From NCBI RefSeq assembly GCF_000220395.1, contig NW_004086472.1:24346-88345 (forward strand): a stretch of 64,000 bases of DNA, in the 5' to 3' direction. The position numbers were made by a program, and so were the translations under genes. The stretch is from Ichthyophthirius multifiliis. Its lineage: Eukaryota > Ciliophora > Oligohymenophorea > Hymenostomatida. The notes beneath the pieces were generated by a model, which was given only the letters and a program-made list of their open reading frames with translations, was not told the DNA's origin and made no database searches. Positions 1 through 12,744 of this stretch are shown here, in pieces (positions within the stretch are counted from its first letter, which is position 1; the number at the start of each line of letters is the position of its first letter).

Positions 1-2
1 AT

Positions 3-2277
3 GTTTCCGATTCAGATTCAGAAAAAGACGATGATCCTGTTTTGCCTAAAAATGATCCCAATTTCAAAGCTCTGGAATAAGATATAAATTAGAGGGCAAA
101 AAAAAGAAACGAAGATCGTATAAAAGCTGAAAATTTAAAAGAACAAGTAAACATATATACATATATATATATATATATATTTATATTTTTATATAAATAA
201 GGCTAATTTATTCATGAAATAATAAGATTATAAAAAAGCCGTTGAAAAATATACTGAAGCTTTAGAAATAGTAAAAGATATGAAATGTTTATGGACAAAT
301 AGGGCTTTAGCCTATATTAAATTATAGAAATTTTCGAAAGCAATAGATGATTGTACAAGAGTAATTGATTATTGTGATTGTTTTGAAGAAGGATTTACTA
401 AAAGTAGAGAATTTGCATATAAAGCATTTTTCAGAAGAGCTTTAGCAAAAAAAGAAAAAAAGACTATTTATAATCTTTATAAGATGTGGAAGAAGCAATT
501 AAATTATATCCAAAAGATCACTAAGTTATTTAATTAAAAGAAGAAATTTAGTTTATTATTTAACATAAAGAAGAAGCTTAGAAATTATTAATTAATAATA
601 AAGAAGTATTTAATGCTAAAAAATATGAAAACAATTAAGAAACAAACGAAAACAATTAAGAAACAAATGAAAACAATTAAGAAGCAAATGAAAACAATTA
701 AAAAATAAATCAAAATAATTAATAAATATATGAAAACAATTAAGAAATAAATGAAAATAAAGAGAATAATTAAGTAATAAATGAAAATAAAGAATAATAA
801 TTAGAAAATAAAAAAAATTAATAAGAAATAATTAAAAAAAACATATAAGAAACAAAACAAAATCTAACATACTAAGAATACATTACTTATTTTTTAAAAA
901 AAGAAGCCCTATAAAATACTGAGGATGAAATCTAAACATTAACTTAATACTTAGAATAATCGAAAGAAGCTAAGATTCTATTTTTTGAAAAAAAAGGAAC
1001 CGCGCGTATCGAAAACCTTCTAAAATCTCAAAAAAGAAACATTTATTTACTCTCAAATACATTGATTCATGACAATATATTATTTCAAGATTAATTTTTA
1101 AAAAACAACTGTCATATATTAATATTAGAAAGACTCTAAAACCTCATAAAAGCTGAAAACTAAGATAAATATAGTGAAATGGAAGACTGTTTAGAGGTAT
1201 TAATAACATTAACTTTACTCGAAAAATCTCGAAATAGTTTGATTTCTACAAAAAAACCGAAGAAACCATCATGGATTTATGGGGGGAACTTCTTCCTCTA
1301 TTTTTAAAAGAAACTTCGACTTTATCGAATTTTTTAACTTTCACATCAAATGTATGTTATAATAAATCTCAAATAAAAATAAAACTAGCGGAGAAATTAA
1401 ATTGTATATTAAATGATTTAAATAAGATTATTTGTTTTGAAAATGCAAGGAGAAAAATGGCTTTGGAAAATCTAAGAGAAAATACGTTTAATTTAATTGC
1501 GAATTTATTAACAGAAGAATACGTCCGAAAAGAGTTCTGGGCTGATAAATATACATAAGTTTTAGAAAATACACTTTTAAGAATTTCATAATATGACGTT
1601 TTGTAAAATTAACTATATTTAAAACCCGCAGAAGGTGCTTTAAATGTGTTTGTAAATGTAAGCTTTTAAGGAACAGAGTAAATTTAGAAAATATTAAGCG
1701 AAATGAAGATTGAAGTAGTACTTTTGGGAAGATTCTTTAAATTAAATATTAAAAAAAATCCTTTATATGAAGATTTATACTCGAGGTCTTTATAAATTTT
1801 GGCCAAATTAAATTTTTCTAATTCTTAGGAAGTTTTCGTTTAAAAAGTTTTTGATTGTACTTTTAATTTATTTTAATATGAAAAACTTTAAGGACATTTA
1901 ATTAGATTATATGCAAATTTATGTGCAAATAATTAAATAGTTGAAAAAATCAAAAATAATAAAAAATAGACTTTGAAGGTGTTGCTTAAGAATTACTCAA
2001 AATAATTAATTTATAAAATTAAGAAGAAACCAAATTTTGTAATGCTTGTAATTTAGCAGCTTTTATAAATGATTTTAAACCAGATTTATTAATTAAATAT
2101 AGAAATGCAGTTCCGAGATTAGTTTCAGTTTGTAGAGATAAAATGGGAAATATGAGGAAAAATGCAGCTATATTTTTGGCTAAATTATGTAAAAATGAAA
2201 ATAATTTAGAGGCTGTAAGAAAACTACATGGGATTGAAATTCTACATTCTATAATTGGATAGGTTGTTTAAAAATGA
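3..2277 (+). CDS. TTC12: TTC12-like TPR/armadillo protein, 5' partial, three frame breaks
   Basis: The gene enters the window already open in frame 3 and stops at TGA 2275-2277. An intron at 147-201 (GTAA...AG) separates an acidic N-terminus (VSDSDSEKDDD) from a TPR block containing KAVEKYTEALEIVKDMK and NRALAYIKLQKFSKAIDDC. A repetitive NNQE-rich linker follows at about 627-790, then a helical armadillo/HEAT-like C-terminus ending with AIFLAKLCKNENNLEAVRKL. TPR followed by ARM, and the TPR wording itself, match TTC12, a cytoplasmic factor for dynein arm preassembly in other eukaryotes. The reading frame shifts by -1 at three A-runs (455-461, 1250-1256, 1961-1966). Adding one A at each gives a smooth protein of roughly 740 residues. 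TPR/ARM architecture is seen directly; the TTC12 name is by recall and moderately sure. Confidence 0.75.
147..201 (+). other. intron of the TTC12-like gene
   Basis: A 55-nt GTAAAC...ATAAG intron that is A/T only apart from its ends, with a (TA)n core. Both flanking exons are in the same codon phase, and removing it joins KAENLKEQ to ANLFMKQQDYKKA. Confidence 0.75.
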
Positions 2278-3779
2278 ATATTTATTAAAATTAAAATATT
2301 TTTTATTTTTATAAAAGATAATAATTAACAATATTTAATATAATATTTGTTTAAATTAATAAATAATTATATTTTTTTATAAAATAAATAAATATTATAA
2401 ACATAAAAATAAAAATAAATATATATATATATATAAATATATATATACATATATATATATAATATTATAATAATATATTTTATATTTTTTTTTTATTTAA
2501 AACATATATTATATTAAAAACATATATATATATATTTTTATTTTTTTTTATTTGATTTCATTTTAAATATTAATTTTTTAATTAAATACATATTTTTATA
2601 TGATATAATATTTAATATTATTTTATAAATTAAATATAATATTTATAAATTATAATTTCTTCTAAAAAATTTATTTTGTTTTAAAAATATTTTTTTTTAT
2701 TATCATATTAAAAAAATGAAAAAAATGAAAAAAATATAATTTAATTTTAAAATATTATAAAAACAAATTTATTATTAGTTTTTAGACAACTTATATATTT
2801 TACCATATCAAATTATTAATAATCTTTTAAAAATAATAAACTTTTCTATCAAGAAAATTATTTACAAAATTTTATAACTTTATAATATCTTTATTTATAT
2901 AATATTTTTTTTTTTTTTTTAAAGAAAAATTAATAAAATTTTGTATTTTCTTTTAAAAATAATCAATTTGTATCTTTTTTTTTCATATTATTTTTATATT
3001 TTAATTATATCTATAAAAATAATTTTGTTTCAAATTTATTGATAAAAAAATTTTTTTAATATACATTAAATAATTCTTGTTTTAATTTTTATTTTATATA
3101 AATATCTGGAGGTAAATAAAATTAAATTGAAAAATAACAAATTATAATATTCATTTAGTCTTTTTATTTTTTATAAATTTACTATTATTATTTTTTATAA
3201 GATATAAATAAAAATAAAAATAAAATTAAAAATAAAAATAAATATAAAAATTAAAATAAATAAAAATATAAATAAAAATAAAAATAAAAATAAAAATAAA
3301 AATAAAAATAAAAATAATAATTATTAAAATATAATATTTTTTATATTTAATAAAAAAAAATATTATTTAAATATTAAAATATAAAATATATTATTAATGT
3401 TATATAATATATGTAATTTTTTAAAATGTCAAATAAATTAATAATTGATAATTTAAGATAAAATTAATGAATTTTTTTTAATTAATAATATAATTATTAT
3501 TTATATATAATAAATATAAAAATATTTTTTTTTTTTTAAAAAAAAAAAGAAGTTATTTAATTAAAAATTTTTTTTTAAAAAAAATATTTAATTAAAAAAA
3601 TAAGTGACTTTTTTTATTAAATATACATAAAAAATATAAATATAAAAAATTATATTAAATTAAATTTCAAATATTTAAATAGAAAATAAAATAAAAAATT
3701 CTCGTTATTAATTAATAATTAAATAATTATTTTATAATTTTAAAAATAAACAGAAAAATATATATATATTCATTATAAA
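2278..3779. other. AT-only intergenic stretch
   Basis: About 1.5 kb of nearly pure A/T DNA between two + strand genes, with poly-A/poly-T runs and an A4T-type (aaaaat)n block at about 3205-3316. No coding-like amino-acid composition was seen on either strand. Confidence 0.7.
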
Positions 3780-4544
3780 ATGGACCTTTAAGAATTATGG
3801 GATTAATTAGGTGCTCCTTTAGATTTAGTTGAGAAAGGAAAATATGCTCTTGAAAAAGGTATTTAATGGAAATTTAAGGAATTATAACGAGATCAAACTT
3901 TAAATTCAGTAAATGAATTTTAATTTTGGTCTAAATGGAGTGAAAAAGAATTAAATTAAATATTTAATTAAGTATTTTTATATATTTACAGATATATAAT
4001 TTTTTTTTAAAAAAGGGAATTTTTATAGATCATTAGTGTAAACCAGATGATTTTTTTAGATGTAAAATATGCGGGAAATTATTAAAATGGGTATATTATG
4101 GTAATGTTCGGATATATGAACCTTATTAAATAATTTATTATGATTTTTCTTATATAGTTAATGAAGAAAAACAAGATAATGATATAATGAATAGAAACTT
4201 TACTGAAATAAAATATTTAATTAAATAAAGAGAATTTGCTCTATATATGTTAAATAGAGAGTAAGGATATGGATTTTTAGACTTTTTTCATTAAAAAAAA
4301 TAATAAATATCAAGGAATTTACAAAATTTGTGTGTAAAAATAAAAAAAATGTAAAAAAATATATTTTTTTTTAACAAATTATAAATTAAATTTTTAGATA
4401 ACAGGAGATGAAATATGTAAGGAATTAGAATTTTACTCAGATTTTGAAAATGGAAATATGAATAGTGTAATAATAAATAAAAATTTAAAGAAAGCAAAAA
4501 TAATATTAAAATCAGATACTAATAGTTTAGGTATAAAATAAATA

Positions 4545-4620
<76 letters not shown>

Positions 4621-6952
4621 AATTTATATATACTTTTATATTGTATTTAGGATTCACACAATGGTTTTATTTTGGTGTAAAATTTTGGGGGGAATAAAAT
4701 TCTATAGTTAATTTCGAAATTTTAAATTCCAGAAAAAATAAGAATCTATTTTAAATTGGAATGCCTATTTATATTGGTTCTATTGTTTAAAATGATTAAG
4801 ATAACCAATAATTAATTTGGGAAAAAAGTAATGTAAAACTTTAATATAAAAAGTCTTAATTTCATAGGAAAAACGAATAATAAACTGATTATTTTTATAG
4901 TTTAAATTTTGATTTTTAATTTTAAAAATAAGGTGAAAGAGTTTTATTTTCATACCATAAGCCTTATACATTTACTGATTTAGTTTCTTTTTTAGAAAAT
5001 AAAGAATAATATTTAAGAAAATAGTAAAATATAACTGAAGAATTTAACCTAAAAACGCGATCTTTAACAATACAGAGTGAAAGTATTTTCTATAAAAAAG
5101 AAATAATAGGTGGTTCAAGACTCGGATTATCAATTTTTGGAATTGAAATAAGTTCTTCCAAGAAAAAGAAGGAGAGTTTAGACTATGAAAAAAGAAAAAT
5201 AATAGTTTTTTAAGGCCGTTAACATCCCAGTGAAAGTCCTTCTTCATTAATAATATAAGGAATAATCGATTTTTTACTAAATATGGAAGATTAGATTAGT
5301 AATAAATTAAAAGATTTATTTATATTCAAAATTTTCCCCATGATAAACCCTGATGGCGTTTTTGTAGGAAATTCAAGGACAAATATTAGCGGATTTGACT
5401 TAAATAAGCAATGGGAAGATACAAGTGAAACTTTATAACCAGAAATTTATTTTCTTAAAGAATATTTTAGATAAATAAAAAAATAAGAAATTTTTGCTTT
5501 TCTAGATATACATAGTTCAGCTAGTAACAAAAATGCGTTTGCTTTCGGATGTGAAAATTAGGAAATAAACTCGAATTTTTAATGGGTAAGTAATAGGGTA
5601 TTAATGAAAATAATGCATGAATCAATGCCTTATTTTAACTATTTTTAATGTAAATTTTCGGTTAAAAATTAAGAGTGTGCTAGAGTGTATTTTTGGAAGA
5701 AATTAAAAGCAATATTTTCATTTAATTTCGATGTTAGTTTTTCGGGTTTGAAAAAAATTAGTATTTTTAATTAAATGAGGCAAAGAAATTAGAAAAAAAT
5801 AAACTTATTTCTTAATTGGAAAATGAAGTCATTGATTATGATGAGTTTATGGAATTAAAAGATTAAATTTTTAAATAAATTGATGATGAAAATAATAATT
5901 AAATATTATCTGATAATACTAAAAAGGAAAATAATGATAATGATAATGATTAATCACTAGAAGATGAAGAAGAAGACGAAAATGAAAGTACTTTTTTTTA
6001 ATATAAAGAAAACGAAAACATTAATAATTAAAAAACAGAAAACTAAAATATTATAATATAAAAAAATGATAATAATGAAAATATTTGTATTTAAAAAATA
6101 GAAAATGTAAACATAGATATTTAAAATAATAATAAAAATGAAAATATTATAAATTAAAATAATTAATACTAAAAAAATAAAAACGAATAGAATATAATAT
6201 AGTTTGATGATAAATAATATATATAAATGGGATAAGACATATGCTTTAATTTATTAAAATTTAGTTTAATGTATTCTTCTATGTAAGAAGAAATATTAAA
6301 TAATAAAACAAAAGATTTAATTTTAAACTAAGAAATATAAAATATAGAAACAAAAAAAAACTTAAAAAATTTAATTAAAAAAAATTCTTCTTTTTTTTCT
6401 TCTTAAAAATCGCTTTCAAGAAAAAACTCGTTATCATTAAATTCTACTTCTCAAATTTAATCACCATCTAAAAAAGAACTAATATTTTTAAAGAAAATAA
6501 AAATTTTTTAGATAATAATTCACCAATATCCAAAATAAATAGTTAAATAGAAAATAATGAAATCAATAAAAAAATTTAACAAAAATATAAAATTTCTCAA
6601 TTGAATCTTAACGAATATAGAGTGAAAAAAAAGATAAAAATATGCGAAAGCAAGTCTTAATTGGAAATTCGTTATCAAATAAAAAAAAACTAAAAAAAAT
6701 GAAAAAAAAAGATAATGTTTTTACAGACTACATTCTTTCGTAAAAAACTTTAATTTAAAACTATTTTCCTAGTATGCGATCTTTTTTATGGAGAGATTAT
6801 TTCTCAAAAAAAGAACTATAAAAATAATTCGGAGACGAAATATTATAATAAAAAATTAATTAAGTTTTAGAAGAAAAAGAATTAGAATATGACACTGATT
6901 CTTGTAAATATAAAAATAAAATAAAATAAAATAAAATAAAATAAAATAAAAT

Positions 6953-7008
<56 letters not shown>

Positions 7009-7997
7009 TATTATATTTAAAATAAAAATAGAACCTGAAGATGATCTTTTATATGAAAATAGATCAATCAAATTAAAATAAGAAAATATGATTGAAGAAT
7101 TAACTGACGAAAATATACAATAAAGATAACTTTTATATTAATAAATTTAACAAAAGTTTAAATCTGATAAATATTAAGAATTTTTAGATGTTCTTACACA
7201 AAACGAATTGAATTTATTACTTTAAGGAAAATTAACAATCGACGAATTCGGCAATATTACAAGAAAAAAAGTTGAAAATTTAACACATAAAATATCTCAT
7301 TAATTATCTAAATAAAGCTCATTTTATACAAACAATTCAATATAAAGCAGCAACTAAAACAAGAACAAAATAAGTTAATTTAATCCTGAAAATCAAAAAG
7401 AATAAGATAAAAAAAATATTGAAGATATGGAATAGTAATAATAGTAGCAATAGTAAATGAGCAAATATAATATTTTCAGGAAATGTAAATAAGATTATAA
7501 ATAAAAATAATAATTTAAATTAAATAAAAAATCATTTCAAACAAATAAAACTTCAAGTAAATATTTTAAACCTTTAATAGAATTAATAAAAGTAAAAAAT
7601 CCATTTTTACCATCTAATAAATAAATATTTGAATAGTACTAATTTAAAAATATAGAAAAAAAAATATCTTAAGAAAAAAAAATTAATAAAAATATTAAAA
7701 TAACAACATTTTATAATTAAACATTTTATAAAATATAAAATAATTTCCAAAATTAATGTATTTAAACACAAAAATCATCGGAATAAAAAAGATATTTTAT
7801 TTGTAAAACAATAAATTATTCAAAATCTTAATAAGGAACAAGAAAAGGAAGTAATTCGACTCAATAATCATAATAATACTTAAATGATTAATAATTTATG
7901 ATAACAAATAATATAAAATATTAATGTTTTCTAAATGAAAAAGAAAAATAAGAAAATTATAATAAAGAAATATTTAAAATATATGGAAATGGTATAC

Positions 7998-8073
<76 letters not shown>

Positions 8074-8133
8074 TCATTAAAAATTTTAATTAAGTAACAT
8101 AAAAACAATTAATTTTTTATTAAAAGAATAATG
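3780..8133 (+). CDS. Cytosolic carboxypeptidase (M14D, AGBL/CCP family) with long low-complexity tail
   Basis: Starts at ATG 3780 (MDLQELWDQLGAPLD) and stops at TGA 8131-8133. Introns are at about 4334-4397, 4531-4650 and 6904-7031; an upstream join near 3972-4028 is unclear. The catalytic domain shows GRQHPSES (zinc ligands His at 5223, Glu at 5232), then NPDGVFVGNSR and DLNKQW, then DIHSS (third zinc ligand His at 5511). A later YIQMGQDICFNLLKFS segment is typical of the end of the CCP domain. These enzymes remove glutamates from tubulin and other proteins. The usual TVEASF-like catalytic Glu site reads FDVSFSG here, so Asp replaces Glu at 5730. An acidic, Asn-rich insert of about 140 residues splits the domain. 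The C-terminal 600 or so residues are Gln/Asn/Lys-rich, with poly-Q and a poly-N tract. Frame breaks near 5770, 6470-6475 and 6625-6632 each behave like one missing base in a homopolymer. Confidence 0.8.
4549..4615. repeat. (TA)n microsatellite inside an intron
   Basis: An uninterrupted TA run of about 65 nt within the carboxypeptidase intron 4531-4650. In other frames it produces a spurious poly-Tyr-Ile ORF. Confidence 0.9.
6955..7011. repeat. (TA)n microsatellite inside an intron
   Basis: A TA run that follows an (aaaat)n block at about 6915-6955 within the carboxypeptidase intron 6904-7031. Confidence 0.85.
7999..8070 (+). repeat. (AAT)n coding microsatellite (poly-Asn)
   Basis: About 23 consecutive AAT codons, in frame with the end of the carboxypeptidase gene, encoding a poly-asparagine tract about 20 codons before the stop. 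Confidence 0.85.
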
Positions 8134-8355
8134 ATGATAACGATTGTAAATATAATCTTGTATAAAATTAAAACTAAGAAATTAATAAAAAAATGCAATT
8201 ATAGAATTAATAATTTTTCTATTAATTTTTATAAAACTAAAATAATATTAACAAAAATAATTACCAATAAATATAATAAATTTTGTATAAAATAAATAAA
8301 TAAAATATATATGAAGATTATAAAAAGTTATATAATAATTAGATTGATAGATAAT

Positions 8356-8405
<50 letters not shown>

Positions 8406-8521
8406 TATATATTTATATATATTAATTTATTAATATATATACATTTATTTTTATATTACTTATATTTTTATATATTAATAAACACATTTATATATAATTT
8501 AAATTAAAAATTAATATAATA
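8134..8521. other. Convergent intergenic region with (TA)n
   Basis: Spacer of 388 nt between convergent genes. It holds a (TA)n tract at about 8358-8395 and AT-rich sequence. Nothing coding was seen. Confidence 0.6.
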
Positions 8522-11500
8522 TCAATTTTATATTTCCTTTATTTCTTATATTAATTTATTAGTTTTATTTTCTAATGAAAACTCACAATATTTAAATTTT
8601 AAGCATTTTTTTAAATAAATTTAAGCCTTTTCATATTAATTTAATTAAAAATAACATCTTCCAACCCAATGATAAGAATGATGAAGTATATAAAAGCATT
8701 CATTCTATAAAAAAATTTATAATTTATCAAAAATATTAGCTATTTTAAAAACAATTTCGAAATTTTGTTTTAAACATCCAACAATTATTCTAAGAAATAA
8801 ATTACTAACAAAATTTTCTAAATCAATTTTTTTAATTTAAAGAAATATTAAATCTTCAATTGAAGTTTCAAATATTTCTTTTTAATAAAAATTACTGATA
8901 TCCTTAATTATACTATTTAATGAATCATCCTTTAATTTATTAATTTCTTTCAAAAAATATAAAATCTCATATTTTAAAAATTACTTCTATTTTCTTTATA
9001 AATATTTATTTGCCAATTTAGTTATATCTTCATCTAATTAGGTTTTTCCTTCTTGTTATTTCTTTAAAGAAAAAATATATACAGAAATATATATATAAAT
9101 ATAAATATATATAGAAATATATATATATATATATATATATTTATTTATTAATATATAAAGATTTTTTTTTTTATATTAAAATTATTTAAATATAAATACT
9201 AATATTTATATTAATTTATATATTTATATTTTTTATTATAATATATTTTACCTTTAAGATATAATTAGCCATTTAAAGCCATAAATTCATTTAATTTTCA
9301 TCTCCTAAAGCTTAATAACAGCAAGAGATCAAGACACAAATACAACATTTATGCGGTAGTATTATTTTGCTTTATTTTTATTAATTTTTAATTATATTTG
9401 ATTCATCTAAAAATTTCTTGAATTATTTTGTACATATTTTTTTTGAAACCTACTCGTTTAAACTATAAAAATATTCTTCTTTAAAATTTTCTAAATCCAT
9501 ACTTAAATAACTTATTTATAAAAATATCTTTAAAGCCGCATTCCATTAAAGCAATGAAATATTGAACCAACCTTTTTCAAATTATAAATAAAAAGCCTTT
9601 TCAGCTAATTCTTCCCCACAATTCCATATACTTTTATTAATCAAAGATACTGCATCATCCGGTTTTGCGTATCTCCACGACAATAATGACGCTAGCCAAA
9701 AAAATATTGGACATTAAGGCAATTATTTGATCATTTTTTTAATCATTTTAACCGCTTTTTCCAAATTGGGGTTTAACTCAACAAATTCTATAGCAATCAA
9801 AAGCGCTGAATAATAAGATCTAATTGATTTTAGTTCAATACATTCTTATAAATTTGAGTATCCTTAATTTTTATTGGTTTAAATTCCTAATAAACTAAGT
9901 ATTTTTAAAAAGCCATTAGGGATCATTGAAAGCCCAATATCAAAAAGTGAAGAAACAAACAAAAACCTACTTTTGGAAAAAATATCAAGTTATAGATTTT
10001 TTTATTAATTTTTAAGAAATTTTTTAAAAAATTGAATAGGCATTTTTAAATGCACAAAAAGCCTAAAATTTATTATTTAAAAAAGAATTTAAAAGCCCTT
10101 TCATGATATAACATTCACTTTTAATTAAAGAAAAATTTAAGTCTTATTTTGGGTTATTTTTTTTTATTTAAATTTATAAATCTATGAAATTTTGGAAATT
10201 TTTCTCAGTTTTTATTATTAAATCTTTATTCCCAGATACTATTATTTTTAATAAATCGATTTCTAAAAGCGCATACTTGAAATTTATATCAGATTCTTTG
10301 TGTATATTGAACATTTTCTCAGCATTTTCAAACTAGAAATTCCAAAGGAAAAAATAGCCTTTTTCTAGAATTTCTTTTTATTTTATTTCCTTTATTTCAG
10401 TTTCTTATATTGTATCTTCTATTTTCGGTATTAGTATTTATTTTATGTTTTTTTAATTATAAAATTCTTTCTTTTCCTTTAAAATAGGAAACTAAATTAA
10501 AGAATTCTTCCTTAGATTATATTGAAAATTTATTTTTTCGGGATTAATAAATAAACGAGATTAAGAATTTGGTACGGAGAAAAAACTGTTTTGAATTTAT
10601 TGAATTTTTTAAGGGTTTTTCGTATTTTTTGTGTCATTTACTTTTGGAATTTCATCGTCTAAAAAAATTTCTTCCTCAAAACAAGTTTTTTTATCAAAAG
10701 AATAGTTATTTATTATTTTCTCTTCTTTTATATTCTTATTTAATGTTTCGATTATTGTATATATTTAAGGATCTTCATATTTAATTTTTTAACATTTAGC
10801 AAAAAAAGAATTTTATTTTATTTAAGAAACTTTCGTATTTAATTCTTCAGGACTTTAGGATGAAAGATTTTCCCAGTTTTTATTTGATTGAGAATATTAA
10901 AAATATTGCTCATTTTTCATTTTAAATATTTTCGTTTACTAATTTAAAGATTCGAAATTTCTTTACCTTTTTGATTATATAGATTATAATGATAATGTTT
11001 AAACATTTTCATTGAATTTCGTTTCTTTATTTTCATTTATATTTTCTTCGTTTTTATTTATATATTCTTCGTTTATTTCATTTATATATTCTTCAGTTTT
11101 ATTTATGTTTATTTGTTAATTTTATTATAATTCAATTATTTTTTATCTGTCTTCTTATATGTTTTCTTAATCTTCTTTTATATTTTCTTATTAATATTTA
11201 AATTCTTTATTTTCTTCTTGCTTTGTGTATAATTATAATGTTTCTTTTTATTATATAAGATTTATGTCTTAGTTTTGATAAATAATAATATTTAATTCTA
11301 CTTATTATTATATATTTATTTCTTTATTTACTTACTTGATACAATTAATTTCTTTTAAATTATTTTCCTCTTCATTTTAAATAATTTCTTCAGTTTAATT
11401 ATTTTCATTTTTTATATTATTTTTTACTTCTTTTAAGTTATTTTTTGTTCTACTTTTTAAATCTATTCTAATTTAAATAAATTTTCTTAATTTTATTCTT

Positions 11501-12134
11501 CTAATTAAATAATACTTTATTTATTTTAAAAATATTAAATATCATATTATTATTATTATTATTCATTTAAACAAGATTTATTTACATTTTTAATTTATTA
11601 TTATATAATTTCATCTTTAATTTACAATTACTAATTATCATTTTAAATTTATAATTTCTAATTTTAATTTTCTTCATTCTTTTTAATCTCAATTTAAATC
11701 ACAGAAGAAAGTGACGCAGTTTGTTTTACAAAAATAGGCTAATTAAGTAATTATTAAATAACAATTTCTTTATTTAATTTCCCTTCACTAACATAATATA
11801 CATACCTTTCCAAAAAAATAATTTCCTCATTTGTTAAAGGATAAATCCATATTTAATTTAATTTGGAATTAGTTGTTATATTTATACATTTATTAAAATC
11901 TTTTAATTTTGATGCTTCTATATTATAATTACATTCGAACAAATTCACTACTCCTCTAGGCTTTAGTGATTTATGTTTTTCATAATATATTAAATGCTCA
12001 TTTTGAAGAACATAAAATCTTCTTATTCGCATTCGGCTTTTTTTTCCGAATTTTATTAGAATTCTTTTATCATTTTTAAATGATATAACTGCTTTTTCAT
12101 ATATATCAGTATTAAATGTAGAATTTTCTTACAT
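8522..12134 (-). CDS. PH domain + TTC39/IML2-type repeat protein
   Basis: Read on the minus strand. The N-terminal ~110 residues form a pleckstrin-homology-like domain (IRRFYVLQNEHLIYYEKHKS then PRGVVNLFEC, about 11,800-12,110). An Asn/Glu-rich linker follows. The C-terminal half (about 8,540-10,330) matches the TTC39/IML2 (DUF3808) family: DIGLSMIPNGFLKILSLLGI, SYYSALLIAIEFVELNPNLE, FFWLASLLSWRYAKPDDA and a final HHSYHWVGRCYFQLNQYEKA. IML2 proteins are linked to lipid droplet and inclusion clearance in yeast; TTC39 functions in animals are poorly defined. An intron lies near 9065-9250. Stop is TGA at 8522-8524. The frame is open upstream of the chosen ATG (KEYKTLFSQIQ), so a 5' exon may be missing. 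PH domains are not usual in this family; the linkage comes from one open strand of coding-like sequence. Confidence 0.7.
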
Positions 12135-12744
12135 TTATATTTAAGAAAATAATGTTTTATATTCTTTCTTTTTTAAATCAATTAGCTAATTAAATTTTTT
12201 TAATTTTTATATATTTTTTCTTGATGTTATTTAGATTTTTTTTTTTTTTTCTAAATAAATAAATCAGGATTTAAAATGTTAAGCTTTTATATAATTATTT
12301 ATAAAAATTTATACATTATAATTGATAATAAAAACAATGTTTATATATATATTTTAAATAAAAAGCTATTTAAATTTTTATGATATTAATATGATTTTTT
12401 TATATATTTTTATGGTCATATTACATTTTTTTAATATAAAAAAAAAGTTATAATTTATACATTTAAAAATTAAAAATTTAATCATATAAATAATATTTGT
12501 AAAAATTTTTTATAATTATATTATATTATATTTATTTTATAATAATTAAATTTAGATTTTTTTTTTTAAAAAAATTAGTCATTTAAAAAGCTTACAATTA
12601 ATTTTTAAAAAATTAATTTATCAAAATATTAAAGAAAAATAATAAAAAATATATAAAAATATAAATAAAATTAAAAATATAAAAAATACAGTATAAAAAA
12701 AATAAAAAATAAAAATAAAAAAAATATAATAGTAATGATATAAT
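12135..12744. other. AT-rich intergenic region, possible 5' exon at its left edge
   Basis: Mostly A/T. The first ~100 nt (minus strand) continue the open frame of the PH-TTC39 gene as TSRKNIQKLKKFNQLIDLKK and may be coding. The rest shows nothing. Confidence 0.5.

Noticed and set aside
3205-3316. CRISPR-like or satellite array
   Set aside because: Simple A4-5T repetition of an AT-only spacer with no unique spacers.
4433-4657. ORF with a long poly-Tyr-Ile stretch on the minus strand
   Set aside because: It is a translation of an intronic (TA)n repeat on the strand opposite to the carboxypeptidase gene.
455-6632. Euplotes-type +1 programmed frameshifting
   Set aside because: The shifts are -1 (one base missing), they lie at plain homopolymers and not at AAA-TAA/TAG sites, and the genetic code differs.
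6856-7071. Minus-strand ORF rich in Ile, Tyr and Phe
   Set aside because: Shadow of the carboxypeptidase intron 6904-7031 and its microsatellites.
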